Positions 32,648 through 44,814 of a DNA stretch of 64,000 nucleotides are shown piece after piece. The DNA lies in contig JAZKJV010008266.1 in NCBI GenBank assembly GCA_037367405.1, positions 434,001 to 498,000 of the forward strand, written 5' to 3'. The translations under genes and the position numbers were made by a program. This stretch comes from Ottelia alismoides (Eukaryota > Streptophyta > Magnoliopsida > Alismatales > Hydrocharitaceae). The stretch's first letter is position 1. The number at the start of each line of letters is the position of its first letter. The notes under the pieces are model-generated. The model was not told the DNA's origin, searched no databases, and saw only the letters and a list, made by a program, of their open reading frames with translations.

Positions 32648-33958
32648 AATGACGTGCACTTGGGGGACCTCACCGATTTTATTTTCATCAATTTTCTTTT
32701 TCTTTGTTTTCTCGCAGTTTTGTGTGCTTGAGCCCTTAGAAGTATGTTTTATTATCTTGCTTGAGCCAGGTAAACAATTAGGTCCAAAGCTCTTAAACAA
32801 GAATTTCTGTACCTATAGAGTTGAGCGTAGCTTAGAATTATTCAAATTAACTTCTCTTGCTCGTTAATAGAAGTTACTGCTGGGATGGTTCTCATGCATC
32901 ATTTATTTAGTTTATTTTATATCTTTTATTTTATGTACAGATCACTTTGCATGTAGAGTGTTGGCGACAAGGTATGGATCCTCTATCTCCTGCATGCATC
33001 ACTGATTTTCTTGCACATCTACTTTTTCGAATTCCTTCCTCATTTTTACTCACTTAATATAAAATAGAATTGGAATATTCATTAGATGACTTACTTGAAA
33101 ATATCCAAAAAAGTGACAACTGTATAAAATCGGGACTGCTAAAGAAAACTCGACCCTAAAACTAAATGTAACGACAAAATCATCATTATTTTGGGGAGAG
33201 TAACCATTTCATTGTTTGTAGGTACTTACCTTCAGACAGTGTGGGTGAGGACGCAGCCGTAAGGATAGAGCCCAAATCCATGTACTTGTGCCTTAGGTAC
33301 ATGTGCATCACTTTTCGGTGTATGGTTGCAATTGTAAGCACTTACCTCTGACCATAGAAAATCATTTTGGTGTTCTAATCCTCTTATCTCTCTTTGGACC
33401 CGACAATCGGGGAAGATGGTACCACTATTTGGGGAGGTCTGAGTATGCACGTTGAGTGATAGCGATGACTCATCTTGTGTGTTTAGTAGTAAGAAACTGC
33501 TTGTAGATTCACTAAATCTAAAATTGAACAGATAAAAGACTGAACTCTTACGATATCCACTTGTGTCCACTTGGTGAAATAAGGGTTTGTGTTGTGTTTG
33601 TTTGATTAGTGTCAAGATCCTTCCACGCTCGTCGTGCCTTTTTTTCATTTTCTTCAGCTTCGTGTTCTCGCATCTTTGCTCTTGATATCAAACATGTTGG
33701 ATTGGAGTATTTTTCATTCGGGCTTTACGAATTCATTTCACACTTCAAATTGGTCATCTTCTATTCGGGAAGATTCACTTCCCAAGTATTCCTCTTTCTC
33801 CACTTCACCATTCACCACATAGATCAATACATTGTTCAAGATTGGCTCTAATATTGAACTATCATTTGAGACTCATCATTCTTAAGGACTAATCCAGTGT
33901 CGTGTACATTTTCAAAAATCGAGATAGTGCACTTGATGCCACCAAAAGTCAAAGGTTC
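32648..33958 (+). other. Leader of the third Gypsy internal domain
   Basis: Non-coding. It begins abruptly at AATGACGTGCACTTGGGGGA; the primer site and the first roughly 400 bp expected from the nested element are deleted. It shares GTGCACTTGGGGGACCTCAC and AACAAGAATTTCTGT-CCTATAGAG with the nested leader (21640-21930), and GGGACTGCTA with the host element's leader. Confidence 0.75.
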
Positions 33959-36400
33959 ATGGCCAAGCAGAGTGAGATAAACAACACGATGTTAGCCTCC
34001 ATATAGGACATTCATGCACAGTTGACTGAACATGCTGACATCCAAGCCGGATTGAGAGACATGATCATAGATCTGAGGAATGACAAACAATATAGGAGAG
34101 AGGAAGATAGAAATCCTAGAGGAGGTGGGAATGAGGGAGGACAAGATCCACTTATTGAGCCAATGGCTAAGCTTACTCTGAAGGATTCCTATTATCTAGG
34201 CACAGAATAGATGAATACATGGATTAGGATCCCTACGATTCACGAGCATTTTGAGCTTAAGCAACCATTTGATCACTACTCCCAATTTTCCATGGACACA
34301 TAAATAAAGAATCATATTTACACCTCCAACAGTTTGATCATATTTGTGGCACTATACACAACCCGAATGTTCCATTAGAGGTAGTGAAGATGCCAATCTT
34401 TCCTTCAGTCTCATGGACAAGGCACTATATTGGATCAACCACGTGGGAAGGGTTGTCACAACTTGGGAAGAGTTGAGTTCTGCTTTCTTGAACAAGTATT
34501 ATCCACTTGGACATCTGAAGCAAATGAGATATTTGATTTCCAACTTCTCCCATATGTCCCTAAGCCTATTCACGAGGCGTGGGAAAGATTCAAAGATTTG
34601 ATGGAGAAGTGCCCCTATCACGACATTCCGAAGATGATCCCTGTACAGAACTTCTTTGGGGGTTTGAGCGTCGAGAACCAGAAGCTGGTAGATGCCACTT
34701 GTGGGGGGTCCCATTTCAATAAGGATGATGACGTCCTTTATCAGATTTTTTAGGAGATGGCGGGGAGCTCAACAACTATTTCTTCTTCACATGCTTTTCC
34801 GAAGCATCTCATTACCTCTCCTTCAGTACCCCACAAGGCTGTCAACATGACAACATCATATGATGTGGATAGAGTGGACAGTTCAGATCTGACCATCATA
34901 GGAAATCACTTATCCAAAGTGGACATAGTTGAGAAACGACCCAAGGAGCTTGAGAAGCTCCATGTGATCGAAAAAAGGACAAAGAACCTAGACAAGCTAG
35001 ATGAGATCACGAAGTATCTGGACCTTCTTATCAATACGATCAGTGCATGCGAGAGTACGAGTATAGCAGTTGATACCTCTACTCGAGAGTAGACTACTTC
35101 CACTTTAGCGTAGTAGAGAACTAGAGGACCATCTACCATTCAACACATTTACTACGTGCAAACCCCCGACCAGGTCCATTAGTAGTCACACCAGACTGTA
35201 TTGTACCAGCAAGAGATTCCATACATTCCTTAGCAGCAGTCTCCACCTCCACCTCTCATTCAGGAGTTGAACGTTATTTGGTTCGATAGAGAGCGCAACC
35301 AACCCCATCCACCAGGACAAGGTCTGTTGGAACATCAGTCAAGTCAGAGGCCTATTCATCATTTTCAAGGTGGAAGACCAAAGACCCAGCACAAGCAGTT
35401 CCAGCCTCACTTTCAATCTCCACCATACTCCCAAAATTGGAGACATGGATAGCATCACATGTAGCCTGCATATTCTCACCATCCTTACTACCAGCAACAA
35501 TATGCATCGTATGGACCGTTTTCACATCCTCCTCCTCCTCCTCCTCAATATCAACCGCCACAGTCGTATTGATACTAGAAGCCTCCTCACTACCAGTCTC
35601 AGCGACAATTAGTCATTGAGCACCTAGAGGCACCTTCGGTGAATCCCTCATTTAATCAGCTTGCCTCGTTGATGAAGAACATGAATGATCTGACTCAGAG
35701 GCTCGATGACATGACTCCACGAAGATACTAAATCCAGCACATGTCTAAGCCAATCCTAACAACTTTAGACGCAAAGAGCAGGTAGCCTATGACCCATCCA
35801 TCTCCGAGACAGGTATGACCCTTGAATTTACATATTTATCTGATGCCATTCATATCAGGAGTGGTAGGAGAGTGCAACCTATTTCACATCCATTAGGATT
35901 GGAGAGAGCCACTGAGTTAGCCTCACCTTCTACATCATCTTCTTCACAAGAAATACAGAGATCTAGTGATGCAGAGCATGGGCATGGAGTTTCACCATCT
36001 TCTTCTTCACCACAACAGTTGCTTCTTCATTCAGAAATCACCAAAAAGATAATAAAGAAAGATGTAGTTCATCGTCAGCCACGAAGGAGAACACACTCGT
36101 CACGGAATCTCCTTTTACACAAGCAGCAACAACCAATCATATTTTTCAGTTTATTTCTACTAATCCTATGGTGAATGATACTGTACAAACTGAATCTGAT
36201 CACCCAGTTGTAAATGATGACTCTATTTTGAATAAAGGAATTGAGCAGTTTGATGTTTATCATATTCTGTTACATTCCCTTCTGCTTTGAATAAAACAAG
36301 AAAAATCCAAAAAAAAAAACAACACTATCTGATCCTAGAGTGGTAGAGGTCTTACAGAATATCTTTTTAGAGATGCCGCTCCTTAAGGCCATGGAGTACA
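33959..36400 (+). pseudogene. gag: gag of the third internal domain, broken
   Basis: From ATG 33959 (MAKQSEINN) with an early stop, continuing in frame through MTEHADIQAGLRDMI at 34022. The capsid region is spread over two frames at 34340-34753: SLMDKALYWINHV, TTWEELSSAFLNKYYPL, then HEAWERFKDLMEKCPYHDIP and DATCGGSHFNKDDD. This is the complete Athila-type gag signature. A coiled region with KRTKNLDKLDEITKYLD (about 34970-35025) and a Gln/Pro/Tyr-rich linker (35100-35600) follow. At least six stops or shifts are seen. It leads directly into the protease. Confidence 0.85.
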
Positions 36401-36489
36401 TGCCTATAGTGAAAAAGGGAATGAAAGAAGAATGTACTCAAAAGCATCAACCAAAGTAAAATAGACAAAAGAAAATAGAGAAGCACATC

Positions 36490-37374
36490 TTGACCATGGC
36501 CACAGTTCATGCCATTAGCAACAACCCACCACAAAAGAAAGATAAGAGATCACCTCATATCCGTTTCCATATATTTGATCAAGAGTTTGATCATACTCTT
36601 CTCGATAGAGGATCCTCCATTAATCTCATGCCAACCTTGCTACTCACTGAGTTTGGGTTGGGGCCTCTTAGATCCACATGATGATCTTTCAGTTTGCTGA
36701 TATATCGATAAAGAGGCTAAGAGGCATATTAGAGGATGTTATTGTAATGGTGCAAGGAATGTGAATCCCGATTGATTTTGTTGTTATGGATATGGATAAC
36801 TCTGAACTGTTACTCCATAACCCGATCATACTTGGTCGGTCGTTCCTCTGAACGATTGAAACGGTAGTTGACTATGATACTGGAGAGATCATCTTTCATT
36901 CTCGTAGTAATAAGGTGAAAATTGAGATGATACCTGATCCTCGGCCATCATCGCCACCAGCAGTAACAGATGAGAGAGAGCCAGTTATACCATATCCTAA
37001 GGACATTGATTTTCTTTTCAAGTTTAGAGAGACAGATCTTTTCTCAGATTTCATGGAGTTCCTTTCTCAGAAGGAATCCCTAGACAGTCGACATTAGTTC
37101 CCTTATTGATCAATTTGAGTTGTCAGCTGATGGACAGTTTGAGATGTTTTTTGAGGATCATTCTGAGATTAGAGAGGTATATTCTGATATTCCTTTGACA
37201 CATCATTCTGAGGTTATTGTTGATATACCTCCTGCTGAGATATCTAAGCCACTTGCTGAGTCTTCTGAGATATGTATTGATGAGCCATTTCTAATGTGGA
37301 GAGCTATTTTACACTTACACAGTACAAGTAAGAATCATAGTCATCAGAAATTTGCGTTTGAGGATTTGTTCTGA
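36490..37374 (+). pseudogene. Protease and acidic tail, no RT
   Basis: LTMATVHAISNN at 36485-36520 matches the start of the nested protease. The active site reads TLLDRGSSINLMP, with Thr replaced by Arg. After a frameshift at about 36681 the fold continues (FADISIKRLRG, LHNPIILGRSF, VDYDTGEIIFHS). An acidic tail follows in frames 36915-37097 and 37120-37374 (for example FEDHSEIREVYSDIP) and ends at 37374. About 220 bp later the polypurine tract begins, so there is no room for RT, RNase H or integrase. The plan is the same as in the nested element. Confidence 0.8.
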
Positions 37375-37581
37375 CCTGGATATTGAGGAGTCTTGAATAG
37401 GAGACTTGTGGAACTTGAAGTCTGTTAGGTCTTAAGTTCAGATCCCAATAAGGTTCCGCCACACAATTAATCCAAAGGTCGAGTCAAGCTCCATTTTCAA
37501 CTTTTGGACATGACCTTGGTATGGAACCCAAAATCATTTCACTCTTGCATTTCATTTTAGTTGCTCGGGGACGATCAAGGT

Positions 37582-37596
37582 TTAAGTATAGGGGGT
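37582..37596 (+). other. Polypurine tract, third domain
   Basis: TTAAGTATAGGGGGT immediately precedes the LTR start at 37597. Upstream, CTCGGGGACGATCA matches the host element's sequence before its own tract. Confidence 0.85.
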
Positions 37597-38661
37597 TGAT
37601 GAATATGTGATTCATCACTCTTAAATTGAAAATGGAGCCTTGTTCTCGAGTAATTAGGAGCATATTTCCACCAAAATTGCATAATTAGCATTCATGCATG
37701 CATTGATAACATTTGCATTTTAGCATTTGCATCTGCATTAAATTAGAAGCCCAATTCACTTGTAAAATTCACTGTAAATATCATATTTTTATATATTTTA
37801 CACTAACCCTAAATCCCATAAATTTACTCTATACCGTATATATTACTAACACTAATTAAAGAAAATATAAAAAAAATACTAACTTGAGCAATTGACCAAT
37901 AAAACCCCAAACCAAGTTGGAGACCATGGACCTTAGAATGCACATATCTCTCTCATACAACCTCCGGTCTAAGTATACTTACTTTTAAATTAATACACAT
38001 TCAGAGGTCTTCAAAATGAGACCGATTTCATTTGAATCAGAGCTCGTATGCAAAACTTGGGGTTTGGGACCCCATTATACACTATATGTAAGTATATTTG
38101 TACCCTTGTATTTTATTACTCTATTTGACATCGTTTCTGTTTTTAGTCAACATGAAACATATAGATCTCATCGAGATATACAACTTTCATGTTTTGAGTT
38201 TTTCCAAATTCGGCCATTTTCTCCCTCTTATTCTACATTCTTTTTCAACCAACTAGATTGGGCCACGTGGCGCCCTCTGGTTGCACCACGCGGCCCACTC
38301 CATTTCCCTCCACGCGCCTCGTCTCTTGGTCGTTAGATTGCCTTTGTCTCCTTCAGATCTTGGCCCTCAATTCCGCAACTCACCACAGCCATCCGATCTT
38401 TCCCCAGATTTCATCCATACCGTTAACTCCCGCCTCAACCTTAGCACTCCACGTGGAATGCTCATGGCCGTTGGATCTTAGCCCCGATGATTATATCTCA
38501 CCCTCTCACCCTCGCTCAATCACAACCCTTCAATCCTACGCCAGATCTAATCTCCACCGTTCTTCAGCGTCGTGCCCCCATGCTGCCACGTCGCTTGATC
38601 ACAACCCTTCAATCACACCACCATGATCTAATCATGGTCGCTCCCTCGCACCCACATCCTG

Positions 38662-38687
38662 GCCGTTGGATCACAAGATCCAACGGC
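38662..38687. other. Perfect inverted repeat GCCGTTGGATC
   Basis: 11-bp arms (38662-38672 and 38677-38687) around ACAA. The same half-site (TTGGAT...ATCCAACGG) recurs in the tandem repeat at 39738-39960. Confidence 0.8.
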
Positions 38688-39737
38688 TGAGACATCGTCT
38701 CCTACCTCCCGAGGAAGCCCCGCCCACGTCGCCCACCTCACGACGGCTTCGCCCCCTTTCTATTTTTGGCTCCACTCTAGCCACCTTCTCCGCCCACTAT
38801 TACCTCCACGACGTCGCACATACCTCCCTCATCCTTGCCAGCCTCCACGATCTCCATGACACCCTTCCTCGTCGCTCCACCACTCCACGCAAACCACGCC
38901 TCCCGTCGCCGGGACCTTCACCTTCTTCCTTTAAATACTACACCTCCGACCACTTTCCACCCCATCTGCCCTTGTAGAGAGATACCCAGAGCTCCCTTCT
39001 ACCTGTTGGTGACAGCAATTAGGCACGAGATCGAGCTACAACGGCTTTATCTTCTCCGGCGAGATCCACGACATAGCACGCTGCGCCGCAGCCTCTTCGA
39101 TGAGATGCATGAGCTCGGGCCAGCTGCCAACCCTCGAGCGACAACCAGGAGCTTTTCCCGAGCTTCTAACCCAAGGTTGCCTCCTCCATCCTCATCCGAT
39201 CACCTTTCTTCTTTCCTCTTTATCTTCTCTAAATTTATTCCGCTTCTCCGATCGACTACACGCCTCTCCGACCATCCACCGAGCTCTGCCTTGGAGCCCT
39301 CACCTTCGCGCACTCCTTAGATCACTCCAACAATGCATCGTACCATCTTCCGACCAAAGCTCCGCCATCACGGCGGAGGAGGATCATCATCCACCGATCA
39401 CTCCGCCTTCAGGCCTCACCGCACTCGCAAGTACCTCACGAGCACATTGCACTCGATTCCTTGCACAAGCTAACCTTGCAAGACCTTAACCTTCATTGGC
39501 CGGAATCATCATTGGAGCCTCTTTGAGCTCCATCTTCACCGGCCTACAAACGACTCCATCACCCTCCAGAGCCTCCGGCGGACTCCTGATGCTTCCACGA
39601 TCGATCTGAGCCATCCAGGAGTCGCCGACGAGCGTCTACGAGCACAGACGAGGGCGGCAGAGCGAGAGCACCATCGCTAGAGCCCCTCCATGTCCGCCGT
39701 AGGAGGCGGCAAGCCAGAGAAAAAGAAGTACAACTAC

Positions 39738-39960
39738 AGTTGGATCTTCCCAATCCGACGGTCCTCTATACGACATGTCGCCCGCTTCCTACCACCATTG
39801 GATTGATCTCCATCCAACGGCCACTACTCTGCCATGTCACCATCACCTCCATCCCAAGATACCGTCGAATCAATCTTGATCTGACGGTCCTCTTCACGTC
39901 ACGACGACCGCATCACGCCACTGTTGGATCGCTCTTGATCTAGCGGCCCAGCCTTTGCCA
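39738..39960. repeat. Four-copy ~60-bp tandem repeat with inverted half-sites
   Basis: Units start near 39738, 39796, 39862 and 39921. Each has a TTGGAT-like half-site, about 15 bases, then its inverse ATCCAACGG or a variant, then about 25 bases that often contain CATGTC or CACGTC. Sequence identity between units is moderate, and the inverted pair is the most conserved part. Confidence 0.65.
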
Positions 39961-39977
39961 CGTGGATTCTCCGAGCC

Positions 39978-41197
39978 TTGTCTTACTAAGGTTTTAGTCT
40001 CAGAAAATAAGAGAAAGAAGCTAGGTCCTCAAACTGTTGATGATATTTTTTTAGGTTACTTGGAAAACAGCTATGCATATAGGTTCTTGGTAATTCGGTC
40101 CGAGATATCGAGCATAGATGTCAACACTATTGTTGAACTCTGTTATGATACCTTCTTTGAGGATGTCTTCCCTATGAAGATTGGGATTCCTCATAATCTG
40201 ACCAATGATGTTGCCTCCACATCAGGATATATTCCAGATCAAGTGGAAAGGATAATGAATGTGGAGGTTGAGACTCAACTTGAACCCAATGATATTTCAG
40301 AAGAAAATAAACTAAGGAGGAGTAAACGGCCTCGGGTAGCCAAGGATCTGGGTAGTGACTTTGTTGTCTACCAGATCGAGGGTGATCCACCATGCTACAA
40401 GGAAGCCATGGCTTCATCTGAATTACTGTTGGGTGCAATGGGTGTTTAAGAGAAAGCTTAGGCCTGACGGGTCAATTGAAAAGTAAAAAGCCGAATTAGT
40501 TGCCAAGGGCTTTAAACAAAATGAAGGTGTCGATTACTTTAGTGCCTATTCTCCTGAGACTAGGATGACTACAATCTGGATGCTCATTGCATTGGCTTCT
40601 GTATATGATCTCTCTGCCCACTAGATGGATGTGAAGACCGCCTTCTTACGTGACGATCTTGAGGATGAGATCTATATGGATCAACCTGAAGGGCTTGTGA
40701 CTCCTGGAAATGGGGGAAAGGTTTGCAAGCTTGATAAATTCATTTATGTATTTAAACAAGCACCAAAGCAATGGCATGAAAATTTTTACAAAACTATTTT
40801 GTCATGTGGCTTTAATGTTCATGAATCTGATAAGTGTGTTTTTCCAAGGTGAAAGGTGATGAGTGTATGGTCTTTTGCTTGTATGTTGATGATCTTATTG
40901 TTTGGATCACATATGAGGATTATTAATGAGACTAAAGTATTCTTAAGTAGCAAGTTTGAGATAAAGGACATTGATGTTGTGGATATGATCTTGGGTCTTA
41001 AACTGACGAGGTCAGTTGATGGGATCGTAGTTTCTCAATCTCACTATATGGATAAGGTACTTGAGAAATTTGGATATCAAGACTGCAAAGCTGTAAGCAC
41101 TCCTTTTGATTCATCCAAAATATTGCTTAAAAATAAAAGTTGAGTACCTTTAGCTCAGCTAAGGTATTTGCAAGTGATAGGAAGATTAATTTATCTT
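39978..41197 (+). pseudogene. pol: Inverted Copia segment: integrase tail and RT (unit I)
   Basis: The only plus-strand Copia sequence. Frame 39955-40449 gives KKLGPQTVDDIFLGYLENSY (integrase C-terminal part) and RRSKRPRVAKDLGSDF; frames 40625-40852 and 40856-41143 give MDVKTAFL, FKQAPKQWHENFY, LYVDDLI (catalytic YVDD kept) and MILGLKLTRSVDG. It ends at the start of RNase H. A stop (TAG for Gln) precedes MDVK at 40622, and a shift lies near 40905. Its beginning is exactly the continuation of where the minus-strand integrase at 41198 breaks off, so it is a local inversion. Confidence 0.88.
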
Positions 41198-41960
41198 ACA
41201 ACCGTACACTTTGAGATACCTTAAGCTTGGTTTCCTATTTCTCCAAAATTCAAAAGGACACTTTTCCATATGTCTTGGAGGGACCCTATTCAGAATATGA
41301 CAAACCGTATTCAAAGCCTCTCCCTACATATTGGTTGGAAGTCCAGAACTCTATAGGAGGGCATTGATCATGTCAGTTAAGGTCCTATTTTTCCATTCTG
41401 CTATCCCATTAGATTGTGGTGAATTTGGAGCAATAACTTCATGAACTATACCAAATGTTTTACATTCTTCATCAAACATGTTATAGGTATATTCACCTCA
41501 TCTATCTGATCTTAGGCTTTTAAGAACTTTTCCTTTTTGTATCTCAGCCTCATCCTTAAATATAAGAAAATTTCTAGGGCATCATCCTTGGTTTTCATAA
41601 GATACACATAGCAGTATCTACTGCCATCATCTATGAAGGTGATAAAGTATTTCTTAATTGTCTCAGGTCAACATTAAACTCACAAATATCTGTGTGCACT
41701 AGATCCAAGATCTCACTTTCTCTAGAGACAGACTAAAAAGGCTTCCTAGAGGTCTTAGCTTGTACACAATTTTCACATTTTTTGTGTTTTATCAATAGTG
41801 TGTTTAGGCATCAGCTCTAAATTCATTAATATTTTAATTGAATTTAAGTTCACATGTCCCAATCCACCATGCCACAGATCACAAGATTCTAGATTATTAA
41901 CTATATGAGACACTGAATTAGAACATTCAGAATTCAAAACATTCATTGCACAAATATTTC
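41198..41960 (-). pseudogene. pol: Copia integrase, unit I (N-terminal and core part)
   Basis: On the minus strand, fragments of the integrase core are readable without a long open frame: the PHRHMEKCPFEF-type stretch near 41250-41290, the AERKNR region near 41390, the catalytic SDR and HTDICEFN regions (about 41510 and 41690) and the zinc-binding C-x2-C region near 41780. It is broken off at 41198 in the segment where other units read LKYLKVWG. Confidence 0.75.
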
Positions 41961-43236
41961 TGAATCACATATAATTCTAAACAACAAATCAAGATATGCC
42001 AGATAGACTTTTCAATAAAAAATGTCATGTCTCAGAATGACAACTTTATTACATTTAAAGTTCAATTCAAAACCATTTCTAACTAAAATAGAGGCAGATA
42101 AAACATTTTTCTTACTGTCAGGAAAATGCAGCACTATGTGCAACATCCAAGCACGTTTATAAGAGAACCTCAAGTTGACTTGTCCTGACCCTAGCACCAT
42201 GGCCGCAACATCGTTTCCCATCTTCACAGTTCCACCATTGTTGGTTTGATAAGAAGAAAATAAATTTCTATCAGAATAAATATTTACATTGGTTCCCGTA
42301 TCTACGAGCCACTCATTTGGATCATGAATATGGTATAGTTTAGGTTTACAGAGACATAACCCTCGTTAGCCCCAAGTCTCGCAGTGATCATATTCACTTG
42401 TGGACTCCCATCTGTAGCCTTAGGTTCAGCCTTTAAGGACGGGCAGTTCTTCTTCCAATGGCCAACCTGATTACAGCTTCAGTAGGGTTTATTCTTTGCC
42501 TTTTTTTGGATCTTGCCCTTTGGTTTCATGTTATTGTTGTTACTACCCTTTCCCTTTTTATCTTTGCCCTTTGAAGTAATGAAATTGACTTTTGCCCGAA
42601 CATCAACTAGGACAATAGGCTTTTCTTTGGGTTCCTCCTCTTTGGCGATTGCCATCATCAGGTCATCCATAGAAATTTTCCCATTTCTATATTTCAAAGA
42701 CATACCGAAGTCTTCCTAAGACAGGCAATTTTTCTATGGTGCATATTACCTAAAACTTCTCTAAAAGTTTTATTTTAGCATCTTCTAACCCATGCAGAAG
42801 GAGTAAAAACTCGTGTGTCTGTTCAGAAACTGACTTCCCTTCGGCCATGGAAAACTTCAAGAATTTGGCGACGGAGTATTTCTCAATATTGAGATCCTCG
42901 GTCTTATACTTCCGATCCTAGTCTTCCCATAGCCGCTTCTCAGTCTGCGTAGCTAATAGTATACATCAAACAATGTGTTGGACAAAACCAACAAGATGTA
43001 ATCATGACATATACGATCTCGTTCCTTCCACGCAGATTGCGCCTTCTGGCTATCAAGTGTGGGGTTTTCTATTTCCACCGTAGGAGAATCGATTCAAGCA
43101 TAGAGATTAATCATATGGTGGTTAACCGTATTTTCATGCATTGTTGCCAACACTTGAAATTCTGACCATCAAATTTTTCTGGCATACCCATCATATCCAC
43201 CCATCATTTAAACGTCGTTTCCAATATGGTTTTAAA
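41961..43236 (-). pseudogene. gag: Copia gag and protease, unit I
   Basis: Frame 42227-42012 holds the protease C-terminal half (MKMGNDVAAMVLGSGQVNLRF, then VLSASILVRNGFELNFKCNK). Upstream, at about 42300, the active site reads VDTG, so the catalytic Asp is kept. The zinc knuckle at about 42470 reads SCNQVGHWKKNCPS, but a TGA replaces the codon before it. Frame 42703-42479 carries the gag C-terminal part (MSLKYRNGKISMDDLMMAIA). The expected gag start (ATG in the other units) is ATA at about 43236. Confidence 0.8.
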
Positions 43237-43582
43237 ATCGATTTTCGGTATCCTCTCTAAAATTGTTGCAAATAGGATCAAAAACACGACATATACATAA
43301 TAATATTCGATAAGATCATTATGAGTCCATGCTTTATATAGTAATGAAAGTATAATCAAGCATTTTCGATTCAAATGATTATCAAGATATGTATGCAAGA
43401 ACCAATAAAACCAAAGGTTAACCATTTTCATTATTCAGAATAAATCAATTGGGCAAGATCTAGGAAAGACAAAGTTATAAACACATCGCATCAAACAAAA
43501 TGATAAACATATTGATTAGAAATCACTGAAGAGTCTATGGAATGGACTGTCCTTATAGAGGATATCACCCCCATAATACCAA

Positions 43583-44283
43583 TGCATAGGGTCTGGAGAT
43601 CCGGTCTCAGGATACGACGACAAGATCGTCCTCAAAAGTACCTCAGAGAACTTCTGCATCCAACAAAGAAGAAAGTTCGTCCGCGAGAGTAGAAGAACAT
43701 ATTAGGGAGAAGGAAGAAGAGTTTTTATTCTAAGCGATGAGAAGACGACGATAAGGAGAGGTTATAAAAAGAGTCTTGCATGCCCTAGCATGCAGTGCTT
43801 TCCATTTTCCAAATATACCCATATACGAGTGTATCTCTTTGGATTCTGAAACCGTGGCTAAACGAGCCATTTGGGTCGAGGCAGATTCCCATTGTAGTTC
43901 AATCCAAATTAGTCCGTATGATTAACTTAATTGATCCACCAAATGAAACCCGCAACAAAAGTATCGAGATTCGATATCGGAATTGACTCTCCTGAGCCGG
44001 AACCAAAGATAGAGCGGAGCGGAGTGCGCATACGCTTGTGGTCCTCCATTCCTCCTCTATACTATTGCTACAAGATCTTGGGGTATGAACTCATATATAA
44101 CCCACCAAAAGTTAGAAATACTTGATGTGGTACTAAAATTTCACCCATAACTCTCCTTTCAAATTTAGGAATTCCCAACTTTCCCTCCAAGTTATTTGGT
44201 TTCTCAATTGCAACCAAATTAACTCCTATGTAATTGCATAGGCTTTCTAATAAAAAGACTAATTACATACTTTAAATACAATA
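43583..44283 (-). repeat. Copia LTR 1
   Basis: 701 bp. On the minus strand it starts TATTGTATTTAAAGT (TG lost to TA) and ends CCTATGCA. It is followed by TTGGTATTATGG, whose first six bases match the Copia-type tRNA-Met primer site TGGTAT; the rest differs in all four units. About 350 bp of leader separate this from gag of unit I. To its right, 44284-44814 is the non-coding 3' part of unit II. Confidence 0.85.
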
Positions 44284-44814
44284 ATCACACAAGAATTTAC
44301 CTATTTGAAAAAGAGATTCAAAAATAGTTAAAAGACATCTTTCGGCTCCCACACTTTTCTTTCAATAAAGGTACCTTCCGGTTTGAATCGTATCTGAGTT
44401 TACTACTTTCACTTTAATAAGAACGAAGTGAACTACGTCTTGAACTTCAGACCTTGGTGTTAAAGTATACGATAGAAACAAAAAGTGTTGTTCTTGATGC
44501 AATCTTCCGGGTTAGTTCTCTTTAAAGGTCATGCACCCTTTTCCTGTTTCATGAGTATGTTTAGGAAAGACTCTCTTCTTTTAACTGTGGCCCACATTAA
44601 CACTCACATACATGGCATTCTCCAAGGATGCACTGATAACATCCTACCTAAAGGTAGAGCCTACTCTCTTCCTAAACCTACAGTTTATATGACATTTAGC
44701 CTTCCAGGGATAAGGCACTCATGTATAAGCATTAGAATTAAGAGTGCCAACTATTTCTCCAAACAGCTTGTTATTGCCACATTGAACTTACTTTGTGGGA
44801 TCTACACTCAGATA

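Larger units (their letters stand above)
37597..39977 (+). repeat. 3' LTR of the third domain, truncated
   Basis: It starts TGATGAAT-ATGTG-ATTCATCA, and its first 600 bp align loosely with 29355 onward. A GC-rich part (38240-39970) follows, containing CACGTGG motifs, a perfect palindrome at 38662-38687 and a 60-bp tandem repeat at 39738-39960. It stops at 39977, where Copia sequence begins; its last roughly 900 bp are missing. The 161- and 129-residue frames inside are compositional. Confidence 0.8.

Noticed and set aside
38835..39489. Overlapping 161- and 129-residue frames
   Set aside because: They are Ser/Pro/Arg-rich frames from GC-rich LTR sequence without domain features, overlapping each other in different frames.
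39738..39960. CRISPR-like array
   Set aside because: There are four imperfect ~60-bp tandem units with no constant repeat alternating with unique spacers, in a plant LTR.
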